A stretch of 64,000 nucleotides of DNA from Nostoc favosum CHAB5714 (lineage in GTDB: Bacteria > Cyanobacteriota > Cyanobacteriia > Cyanobacteriales > Nostocaceae), in assembly GCF_020829495.1 (NCBI RefSeq), contig NZ_JAIVFQ010000028.1, forward strand, positions 17,440-81,439. Direction: 5' to 3'. How positions within the stretch are numbered: the stretch's first letter is position 1; every line of letters begins with the position of its first letter. Of the stretch, positions 28,835-37,500 are shown one piece after another. Position numbers and translations under genes: made by a program. Under the pieces are notes generated by a model. It searched no databases. It saw only the letters and a program-made list of their open reading frames with translations, and was not told the DNA's origin.

Positions 28835-29037
28835 GTTTAGCTTTCGTTAGTTGATTAATATAATGCTTGAGGTAGCTGCAGTAAAATATGCTACTTCGAG
28901 AATTAATGGGATTAATATAGTAATTTTATTTGATTTGGGATCGAACCGCAGAGACGCAGAGAACGCAGAGAGAATTAAGAGGATTTTCATGAATGATTTA
29001 GGATTGCTATAGTCTTGAAAGAGATTATTTAGATGGA
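28835..29037. other. Intergenic gap with a dispersed CCGCAGAGACGC repeat
   Basis: Contains GAACCGCAGAGACGCAGAG at about 28943-28961, one of the dispersed repeats also seen near 2478, 14468 and 21536 (the last two complemented). No gene. Confidence 0.5.
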
Positions 29038-29733
29038 ATGTTAGCATTTTTGCTTATTCCGATCGCAGAATTTGTAATCACTTATATACTGGCTCATGCC
29101 AAGCATCTGCCAGAATTATATGCTTTACAGGCAGAACGTCACTGGAAAAAAGGCTTTGCTATCCAAGAGTTGACAGATGCGACCTTGCTAATTATTGGCG
29201 CTGGTGGTATTGGTCAAGAAATCGCCGCCCGTGCTAAACCCTTTGGCTTGAAAATTATTGGCAGTCGCCGTCATCCCCAAGAGCTACCAAATTTTGATCA
29301 GGTAGTGGGTGCTGATGAATGGCGTAGTTTACCGCCGTAGGCATCGCTCCTGCCAGCCGCAGACTATGTAGTTATTGCTACACCATTAACTCCAGAAACT
29401 AAAGGCTTGATCGATGAAGCTGCATTGCGCTCTATGCGTCAGTCTGCTTACTTAATTAACATTGCTCGTGGTGCGATCGTAGATGAAGCCGCATTACTTA
29501 CCGCACTACGTGAGGGATGGATTGCGGGTGCTGGATTAGATACAGTAGCTACAGAACCTCTGCCGCCGGAAAGTCCCTTGTGGTCGTTGCCAAACGCCTT
29601 TATCACACCCCATTGTTCAGCCCTTTCGCCACGCCTCAGAGAGCGAATAGCACAACTATTTATTGACAATCTCAAACGCTATCAAACTGGTCAGCCCTTG
29701 CGGAACGTCGTAGACAAGCAAGCAGGATACTAA
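29038..29733 (+). pseudogene. D-2-hydroxyacid dehydrogenase, truncated and interrupted
   Basis: The frame encodes IPIAEFVITYILAHAKHLPELY, the NAD fold LLIIGAGGIGQEIAARAKPFG, then after a stop VVIATPLTPETKGLIDEAAL, INIARGAIVDEAALL and FITPHCSA. These belong to the phosphoglycerate dehydrogenase family, with the catalytic His in the last motif. About 90 N-terminal residues are missing. A TAG at 29338-29340 splits the remainder without changing the frame. The stop lies in an 18-bp insertion, CGCCGTAGGCATCGC (29333-29347) plus flanking bases, which is half of the palindromic repeat found in other genes here. Confidence 0.85.
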
Positions 29734-29736
29734 AAT

Positions 29737-29873
29737 ATGGGGAATTGGGAATTGGGCATTGGGAATTGGTTATTCGCCTTGTCTCCCTCATCTCCTTCAT
29801 CCCCCTCATCCCCCTCATCTCCCTCATCTCCCTCATCCCCCTCATCTCCCCCTGCTCCCTCATCCCCCACTCC
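29737..29873. repeat. Heptamer repeats GGGAATT and CCCTCAT
   Basis: Two adjoining short-repeat blocks, (G)GGAATTGG/GGCATT at 29740-29770 and (C)CCCTCATCT at 29786-29870. Long open frames on both strands here are artefacts of the repeats. Confidence 0.75.
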
Positions 29874-30047
29874 CCACATTTGTATAAATAAGACTAATAC
29901 CTCTAAAGAAGTAAGCAATTATGGTGATGGAAAAATTGCCAAGCTGAAACAAAATAATATCAGGAATTTAACGTCATCCGTAAAGAGAAGGACTACAATC
30001 AAAACGGACAAATGTTTCATGCTCCAACAAGAGAGGATTACAAAGCT

Positions 30048-30188
30048 ATGTCCGACTTAAATCGCGGAATTATGAAATTTGAGGGTGCAGATTCCCCAAA
30101 AGTAGTCACTATCTCTACCGTGCTGCTTCTGGGATCGATCGCTGCTCTCATAATCTGGGCGCTGCAAGCTGCCTATGCGCTAAACTAA
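30048..30188 (+). CDS. 46-residue single-helix membrane protein, possibly Psb35-like
   Basis: ATG at 30048 is preceded by GAGAGGA at 30031-30037, a good ribosome site. The product starts MSDLNRGIMKFEGADSPKVV, and residues 19-44 form one hydrophobic helix (VVTISTVLLLGSIAALIIW). The amphipathic N-terminus followed by one helix resembles small photosystem-associated thylakoid proteins. I suspect the Psb35 (Ssl2148) family, but that is from memory and unchecked. No stop interrupts it and codon use looks normal. Confidence 0.7.
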   Translation: MSDLNRGIMKFEGADSPKVVTISTVLLLGSIAALIIWALQAAYALN

Positions 30189-30548
30189 AACCATTAGTAG
30201 CTTAGAAGGACACTGGCAAAAACGGTTGCCGTCGTAGCCAAGTGTCCATTCAGCAACTAATAATTGAATAAGAATCCAGAATCCAGAATCCAAAATCCAG
30301 AATGCTTTTCCTTTAGGGATTCAAACCAACACCTAATTGTAGACCTCTAAATCTATAATTTGGAGCGCTGGAAACCCCTGTGTTCATCCCTACCTATACT
30401 CCAATCCATTCTGAATTCTGACGACTGGCGCCTGAATTCTTTTTGATAAAAACGCCCTAATAACTACTATCAAAAATTTTAGAAAAACTTTAGATTTTAG
30501 ATTTAAGGTTTTAGATGGAAAATTTAAATCTAAAGTCCAAAATTCAGA
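30189..30548. other. Intergenic region with heptamer repeats
   Basis: AATCCAGAATCC and TTTTAGATTTTAG-type heptamers lie at 30271-30302 and 30480-30540. No gene, RNA or terminator is recognised. The repeat reaches the start codon of the next gene. Confidence 0.5.
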
Positions 30549-33464
30549 ATGTTTGAACCTTGGGGTGTCTTAGTTATTTTAATTGTCTGCCCCCTCTTGG
30601 GCGGATTACCCCTGATTGCATGGATTACTTACGCGCTAACGCGCAAGCAACTATCACAAGTTGGTACAAAAAACATTAGTGTATCAGCTGCCTTTTATCA
30701 CGGCGGTAGGTTTGTCGGAATTCTGGCAGTCTTGTCAGAAGCTTTGAAAGGAGTTGCAGCAGTCTTACTCACCCGCGTTTTCTTCCCGGAGGGATCGTCT
30801 TGGGAATTGATCGCCCTGATCGCTCTGGTAATAGGCAGATACTGGATAGGCAGGGGGGCAGGTACAACAAATGTCGTTTGGGGATTTGTCGTACATGATC
30901 CACTGGTGGCAATATTTGTATCGTTCTTTGCAGGAATTAGCTTTACAATTCTGCAATCAAGAAAGGTAGTCAAATTTGGGGTTTTGCTTCTCTTTCCTGT
31001 GTTTGTGATCATTCTCCACATTAGCGATTTCCCCAGAATGCTTGCTGCTATCGCCTTAGCTGGTTTAATGGGCTGGATTTATACTAAAATTCCTGATGAT
31101 ATGAATCTGCCAGCCCAAGAGGCACAAACAGAATCGCAAGCGATGTTGGAGTTTTTACGCGGCGATGTCTACGACGGGCTACGCCAACGCGCTATGGTTT
31201 CTCTAGATGAAGAGTTGGATGCTGCTATTGTCGGAGAAAAAGCGGCTACGTTATCTCAAATTAAGCGTTGGGGTTATCCAGTCCCTAAGGGATGGGTACT
31301 CGCCCCAATTGATGATCCCGATCTGTTGACAGAATTTCTCCAGCCATCAGAGTTATCTCCCTTGGTGGTACGTTCTTCTGCCATTGGAGAAGACTCAGAA
31401 CACTCTTCTGCTGCTGGGCAGTATGAAACAGTTTTAAATGTTACCACCTCAGAGGCATTACAAAAAGCGATCGCTCAAGTTCAAGCTTCCTACAATCATC
31501 CATCTGCCGTCCAATATCGGCGCGATCGCGGCTTAAATGATACAGCAATGGCTGTGTTGATTCAACAACAAGTCCAAAGTGTATATTCTGGTGTAGCTTT
31601 CAGCCGCGATCCCATTACTGGGCAAGGTGATGCAATCATCATTGAAGCCCTTCCAGGCAGCCCGACGCAAGTCGTTTCGGGAAAAGTCACACCAGAACAA
31701 TATCGCGCTTTTGTCATTGAAACAGAAAATTCCTCCTCTGTGCAATTAGAGGGTCAAGGACGAATCCCCCAAGCATTAATTAAGCAAGTTGCATACTTAG
31801 CCTATCGACTAGAAAAACGTTATCATGGCACTCCTCAAGATATCGAATGGAGTTACGACGGTCAAACACTCTGGGTGTTGCAATCTCGACCGATCACCAC
31901 TCTACTACCAATCTGGACACGCAAAATCGCCGCCGAAGTGATTCCCGGAGTCATTCACCCCTTAACATGGTCGATTAATCGTCCCTTAACTTGTGGAGTT
32001 TGGGGAGACTTTTTTACTCTAGTTTTGGGCGATCGCGCTTTAGGGTTAGATTTCACTGAAACAGCAACTCTGCATTATTCTAGAGCCTACTTTAATGCAT
32101 CCCTCTTAGGAAATATTTTTATCCGCATGGGATTGCCGCCGGAAAGTTTGGAATTTTTAACTAGAGGAGCTAAATTAAGTAAACCGTCCTTGCAGTCAAC
32201 CTGGGAGAATTTACCAGGACTAGGAAAGTTGCTGAGGCGGGAATTAAGTTTAGAAAAAGACTTCAAGGAAGATTATCACAAACGGTTCATTCCTGGTTTG
32301 TCGCAGTTGGCACAAGAAGATATAGATAACTTGGAACCAGCCAAGCTGCTAATCAGAATCGACTTTATTTTAGAGTTGCTACGTCATGGGACATATTACA
32401 GTATTTTAGCTCCCTTAAGTGCTGCCGTGCGGCAAGCGATTTTTCGGGTGAAGGATGGGCAAATTGATAATAGCGTTACTCCAGAGGTAGCGGCATTGCG
32501 ATCGCTGAGTGCAATAGCAACAGATGCCAAACAAGTATTGCTTGAGTTTGAACCACAGCGAGTATTTGAGCAATTAAAGCAAACCCCAGAGGGAGAAAAG
32601 ATCCTGCGAGAATTTGACGAATTACTTCAGGATTACGGCTATTTAAGTGAAGTGGGAACAGATATTTCCGTTCCTACTTGGCGGGAGAATCCCCAGATGA
32701 TTAAGCAGATGTTTGTGCAGTTAATGCAGGGTAACGAACCACAATCAGGCGCAAAAGACGCAATTAATAGTATTTTTGCTGGTAAGCGCAAAGGTGGATT
32801 TGTGCAACGGCGTGTAGATATCAAGGGACGAGTTACCGAAGTTTATTCACGGCTTTTGGCTGAATTGCGTTGGAGTTTTGTAGCTTTAGAGAAGATTTGG
32901 TTAAAGTCCGGCTTACTCCAGAAAACAGGAGATATCTTTTTTCTAGAGTTTGATGAAGTGCGGCGTTTAACTGTGGGTGACGATTCTAGGTTAATTGAGG
33001 ATTTAGATGAGTTAGTGGAATCGAGGCGATCGCAATTCGTCCAAGATAGTGAGATCATTCAAGTACCCCTTTTAGTGTACGGCAATACACCCCCTCACCC
33101 CTTAGCTCCCTCTGAACTCTACTCCGATCAAATATTACAAGGGATTGGAGCCAGTCAGGGACAAGCTGAAGGCAGGGTGAAGGTGTTACGAAATTTACAA
33201 GACGTGCCAGACATTGATCGAGATACGATTCTGGTAGTACCTTACACAGATTCCGGCTGGGCACCTTTGTTATTAAGGGCTGGAGGATTGATTGCCGAAG
33301 TTGGTGGACGGCTTTCTCACGGTGCGATCGTTGCTCGTGAGTATGGGATTCCCGCAGTAATGGATGTTCAAGGCGCTACATGGCTACTGCAAGATGGTCA
33401 ACGGGTAAGGATTGATGGCTCTACGGGTATTGTGGAATTATCTAACGATTTAAGACCCCATTGA
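30549..33464 (+). CDS. Fusion of PlsY-like membrane domain and PEP-synthase/rifampin-phosphotransferase-like enzyme
   Basis: 971 residues. Residues 1-190 are a polytopic membrane domain with PlsY (acyl-phosphate:glycerol-3-phosphate acyltransferase) features: GTKNISVSAAFYHGG, LSEALKGVAAVLLTR, IGRYWIGRGAGTTNVVWG. From about 225 follows a PPDK/PEP-synthase ATP-grasp domain (GEKAATLSQIKRWGYPVPKG, VVRSSAIGEDSEHSSAAGQYETVLNV, EWSYDGQTLWVLQSRPI). Then comes a long helical middle part (460-860) and a C-terminal swivel domain with phospho-accepting H924 (GGRLSHGAIVAREYGIPAV). The PEP-binding TIM barrel of true PEP synthase is missing, so the layout resembles rifampin phosphotransferase. A palindromic repeat at 31162-31197 is inserted in frame (DVYDGLRQRAMV). 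It may couple phosphoryl transfer to lipid chemistry; that is inference. Confidence 0.85.
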   Translation: MFEPWGVLVILIVCPLLGGLPLIAWITYALTRKQLSQVGTKNISVSAAFYHGGRFVGILAVLSEALKGVAAVLLTRVFFPEGSSWELIALIALVIGRYWIGRGAGTTNVVWGFVVHDPLVAIFVSFFAGISFTILQSRKVVKFGVLLLFPVFVIILHISDFPRMLAAIALAGLMGWIYTKIPDDMNLPAQEAQTESQAMLEFLRGDVYDGLRQRAMVSLDEELDAAIVGEKAATLSQIKRWGYPVPKGWVLAPIDDPDLLTEFLQPSELSPLVVRSSAIGEDSEHSSAAGQYETVLNVTTSEALQKAIAQVQASYNHPSAVQYRRDRGLNDTAMAVLIQQQVQSVYSGVAFSRDPITGQGDAIIIEALPGSPTQVVSGKVTPEQYRAFVIETENSSSVQLEGQGRIPQALIKQVAYLAYRLEKRYHGTPQDIEWSYDGQTLWVLQSRPITTLLPIWTRKIAAEVIPGVIHPLTWSINRPLTCGVWGDFFTLVLGDRALGLDFTETATLHYSRAYFNASLLGNIFIRMGLPPESLEFLTRGAKLSKPSLQSTWENLPGLGKLLRRELSLEKDFKEDYHKRFIPGLSQLAQEDIDNLEPAKLLIRIDFILELLRHGTYYSILAPLSAAVRQAIFRVKDGQIDNSVTPEVAALRSLSAIATDAKQVLLEFEPQRVFEQLKQTPEGEKILREFDELLQDYGYLSEVGTDISVPTWRENPQMIKQMFVQLMQGNEPQSGAKDAINSIFAGKRKGGFVQRRVDIKGRVTEVYSRLLAELRWSFVALEKIWLKSGLLQKTGDIFFLEFDEVRRLTVGDDSRLIEDLDELVESRRSQFVQDSEIIQVPLLVYGNTPPHPLAPSELYSDQILQGIGASQGQAEGRVKVLRNLQDVPDIDRDTILVVPYTDSGWAPLLLRAGGLIAEVGGRLSHGAIVAREYGIPAVMDVQGATWLLQDGQRVRIDGSTGIVELSNDLRPH

Positions 33465-33499
33465 TTATCACTTCTGGTGAAAAACTTGCCAGATGTTGC

Positions 33500-33518
33500 T
33501 TAGAGGATGTTTTAAAAG
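33500..33518. repeat. Lone end of the GAGGATGTTTTAAAAG element
   Basis: TTAGAGGATGTTTTAAAAG equals the left end of the element at 13445. No matching right end is seen nearby. Confidence 0.6.
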
Positions 33519-33650
33519 TCCTCTGGTCGGTAGCAAAACGTTTTAAGTTAATTACGCACTGTACAAATGCATCGTGATGTGAATTAACGATGCATAGGTT
33601 CTTTTAGGCTTTTCTTAATTAACCTGCGATCGTAAATAGACCGTGCTGTA

Positions 33651-33672
33651 GGGGCACAGCAATGCTGTGCCC
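33651..33672. repeat. Palindrome GGGCACAGCAATGCTGTGCCC
   Basis: The second copy of the near-perfect palindrome at 3021-3042, again preceded by GTAG and followed by TTAC. A short dispersed hairpin repeat. Confidence 0.75.
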
Positions 33673-33752
33673 TTACGAAAGATGTAATTTTTAACTAGTT
33701 CCGTGGGTTTAAGTCCCCCGGTTCAATAAAAATTTTGTTTTGTGTTGGGGTT

Positions 33753-33899
33753 ATATCATGTCCGCATAAATAGTTACGCTAACCACAGTCATTACACCCC
33801 ACCCCCAACCCCTCCCGAAGAGCGGGGAGGGGAGACAAAGCATAGCTTTGGCGGGGTGGGGTTCTTTGGGTTTAATAAGTAATCAAGCGGACATGATAT
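33753..33899. mobile_element. 147-bp MITE, ATATCATGTCCGC ends, copy A
   Basis: Perfect 13-bp inverted ends (ATATCATGTCCGC / GCGGACATGATAT). The core is CACCCCACCCC ... GGGGTGGGG with an inner GAGGGG palindrome. Other copies lie at 39531-39931, 41492-41638 and 59354-59500. Confidence 0.85.
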
Positions 33900-33903
33900 T
33901 AAC

Positions 33904-34135
33904 GGGAGCATCCCAATGCAAGCAAATTTACCAAGTTAGCAGGTAGTCATTGCGAATGGAGCGAACGCGAGTGCGTCTCTAAGAGTTGCGGAATGAAGCA
34001 ATCGCAAAGTCTAGATGCTGCGATTGCAACTCTTAGAGACGCTACCGCGAACGCTTCATTTCATTACGTACCCTGCGGGAACGCCAAGGGCGAACGCAAT
34101 GACAAAATATGTTTTTACACATTTGGGATGCTTGC
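33904..34135. mobile_element. Second copy of the GGGAGCAT MITE
   Basis: The first 125 bp equal the complement of the copy at 11480-11665. It has an extra segment (AACTCTTAGAGACGCTACC...) inserted after GATTGC and a changed right end (GGGATGCTTGC). No 9-bp duplication is seen. It lies next to copy A of another element and 100 bp before the XRE gene. Confidence 0.75.
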
Positions 34136-34236
34136 AAAAAAACAGTCTACGTCTTGAGATAGATTGTCTATTTGCCAAAACTAACCAAAATTTATAGAAT
34201 TTATAGAAATAAAGGACTTTATAAAGTTTGAGTCGT

Positions 34237-34527
34237 ATGCCTTTCCATCAGGATTACCTTGGTGTTGAACAACCAGCCGTGGGTCAATTGATTCGGGAAC
34301 TCCGGCAAACCCTGAAGCTGACACAGGAGAAGTTTGCGACTCAACTCGGTGTCACGTTTCCAACGATCAATCGCTGGGAAAACGGACATGCGACTCCTTC
34401 TCCTTTGGCACTTAAGCAAATTGACACTCTGCTTAACCAATTGTCTGAGTCACCCGATGCCACCTTACAAAAACGCAGTCAGACAATTCGAGAAAAATAC
34501 TTTCCGACAAAGGATCTCAAAGCATGA
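34237..34527 (+). CDS. XRE-family helix-turn-helix regulator
   Basis: 96 residues. The HTH spans about residues 18-65: IRELRQTLKLTQEKFATQLG, then VTFPTINRWENG, with RPSPL-like ATPSPLALKQID after it. The tail EKYFPTKDL is short. The ATG at 34237 is preferred over TTG 34228. Its last four bases (ATGA) are the start of the hybrid kinase gene, so the two are translationally coupled. It would be the DNA-binding or adaptor partner of that kinase. The decayed gene at 6568 is its counterpart in the other locus. Confidence 0.88.
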   Translation: MPFHQDYLGVEQPAVGQLIRELRQTLKLTQEKFATQLGVTFPTINRWENGHATPSPLALKQIDTLLNQLSESPDATLQKRSQTIREKYFPTKDLKA

Positions 34528-37500
34528 AGGCAGAGGAACACAAGGCTTGGGCTGAAAACCTCTTTGTTGGTGGCGGCGAGATAGGTGCATTGTTGAGATC
34601 GCACAATTGGTCGCAAACGCCGCTAGGGGCTGTGGAAACCTGGCCGGACAGCCTAAAAACGGCTGTGCAGATCCTGTTGACAGAACTCGATCAAGTCCAG
34701 CAGCCAGAAAAAACGCAGCTAGGATCTGATCTGCCGCCGGTTAGCACATCAACAGATGCCTTGCGTCAAGCTGCCCAAGCCCATGCGTTTCGAGTCAAGC
34801 TGACCAATGCGCTACGCCCTCTGACTGACGCTAATGAGATTCAGGCGATCGCTGCCCGCACTTTGGGCGATTCTCTAGGCGCAAGCCGCGTTATTTACAT
34901 TGAAGTGTTACCGGGCAGCAAGGAAGTCATCGTTCATAAAAACTACACGAACGGCGTTGCCGAACTGAGCGGGCTGTACCATCTGGAAGACTTTGGGCGC
35001 AACCTGACAGATGACCATCGAGCGGGGCAAACGGCGATCGTTCCCGATGTGGCAAACTACCCCAAATACACAGCCAGCCAGAAGGCAATGTATCAAACGA
35101 TTGATATTGCCGCGCATATTGATGTGCCCCTGATCAAGAACGATCAATTTGTCGCATTGCTGGCGGTGCATCAGGCAAACCCTCGTGCGTGGACGGAAGA
35201 CGAGGTGAAACGAGTCGAGGAAACAGCAGAGCAGACGTGGGCGGCCGTCGAGCGTGCCCGTGCTGAAGCAGCATTACGCGAGAGCCGCACCGAACTCGAA
35301 CGGCAACAGCGGAAGTTCGACGCGATCGTCGCTGCAATTCCCGATTTTATTTACACCTTTGATTTGGCGGGACGGTTCACGTATGTCAGCCCGGCGTTGC
35401 TCAATCTTTGGCAGAAAACTTCGGATGAAGCTTTGGGAAAGAATTTTTTTGATCTGGATTATCCAACCGATTTAGCAACCCGACTTCAGCAACAGATTCA
35501 ACAAGTGATCGCCACGCGCCAGCCGCTCAAGGATGAAACGCCCTACACTAGCGCAATCGGCACGCGTGCCTATGAATACATTTTCGTGCCACTTTTGGGC
35601 ATAAACGGCGCAGTAGATGCAGTCGCAGGCGTGACGCGAGATATCACCGATCGCAAGCGGGTAGAGCAAGCTTTGCACCAAAGCGAGAAGCAGGCTCGAA
35701 ATATTCTGGAGAGCATCACTGAAGCCTTCTTTGCACTGGATGAGAACTGGCAGTTTACCTATATGAATCCATCTGCCGAAATACTGCTTGATCGCACTCC
35801 AGGCGATTTAATTGGCAAGAATTTGTGGGAAGAATATCCAGGACTGATTGGCAATGAGTTGGCGCAGATTTACTGGAGCGCCATGCGCGATGCCTACGGC
35901 GGGCGGAGCCATCGCGTGGCTGCGTCAATGACCGCGTTTTACCCGGATCACGATCGCTGGTACGAGGTTCGCAGCTACCCCGCCCCAAAGGGTATCACCG
36001 TTTATTTCAAGAATGTTACCGAGCAGATTCAAACTGCCGCAACCCTGCGTCAATCCGAAGAACGCTACCGGACGCTGTTTGAGTCGATCGACGAAGGCTT
36101 CTGCATTATTGAAGTGCTATTTGACGAAAATGATCCGCCGAATGCCTCCGGCAGTGCGCTTCGCGCCAGCGACTACCGCTTCTTAGAGATCAATCCCACC
36201 TTTGAGGAACAAACGGGACTTCAACAAGCAGTCGGGAAAACGGCGCGTCAGTTAGTTCCAGATATAGAAGACCATTGGATTCAGATTTACGGTCAAGTTG
36301 CTCTAACGGGTGAACCTGCTCGCTTTGAAAATGGCTCTCTTGCAATGAACCGATGGTTCGATGTGTATGCCTGTCGCATGGGTGAGCCGGAGGGGCGAAA
36401 AGTTGCCATTGTCTTCAAAGATATTAGCGATCGCAAACGGGCAGAAGAATTTTCGCGGCGAACCGCCGAATTTAATGCTTTCCGCGTCTCTCTCACCGAC
36501 GCGCTCCGCCCCCTTGCCGACCCAGTAGAGATTCAGGCTACGGCCAGCCGTGTGCTTGGCGAATATCTCGGCGCGAACCGTGTATTGTACTTCGAGGTTC
36601 GCGGCGCTGATTACGTCGTTGAGCGTGATTATGTTAACGGAGCCGCAGCACTCGCCGGCAACTACCCGGTTGATTCGTTCGGGCCGAAGTTGCTCGCGGC
36701 GTACCGCACTGGTCGCGCCGTGTGCGTGTCTGATGTGGAAGCCGATCCCAACCTGTCCCCATCTGAGCGAGCAGCCTATGCCGCGATCCAGATCGGTGCT
36801 TACATCTGTATACCCCTGGTCAAGAGGGGCGAGTTCGTAGCTGGGCTGGCAGTTAACACATCCGAACCGCGAGCTTGGACGCCGGACGAGGTGTCCTTGG
36901 CGGAAGAAGTAGCCGAGCGCACTTGGGCGGCAGTCGAACGCGTCCGCGCCGAAGCAGCCTTGCGCGAATCGGAGGAGAAATACCGCACGCTGTTCGATTC
37001 GATTGACGAAGGTTTTTGTCTGGTCGAAGTTTTATTCGACGATGCCAAAAAGGCAGTTGACTACCGCTTTCTTGAAACCAATCCGGCATTCTTGAACATC
37101 ACCGCGCTCGAAAACGCAATTGGCAAAACCGGCCGCGAGTTGGTGCCGGACATTGAGCCGCACTGGGCGGAAACTTTCGGTAAAGTCGTCAAAACAAGAC
37201 AGCCCGAACGGTGGGTCAACAGTTCCGAAGCGATGGGGTTCTGGTTCGATTTGTACGCTTTCCCGGTGGACGAGCCGGAAGAGCATAAAGTCGCCATTAT
37301 TTTCAGCAACATCACGGAGCGCAAACAAGCCGAACGACAAGTGGAGTTTTTGACCGAGTTAAGCCGAAGACTCGGCACGGTGACGGATGCAGTGGAAATC
37401 AACCGCATTGTCACACGCGAAGTCGGAACCTTTTTGAACGGGCATCGCTGCTATTATCTCGATGTCACGCCGGACGGCAGCCAGGTAACGGTTCTACCCG

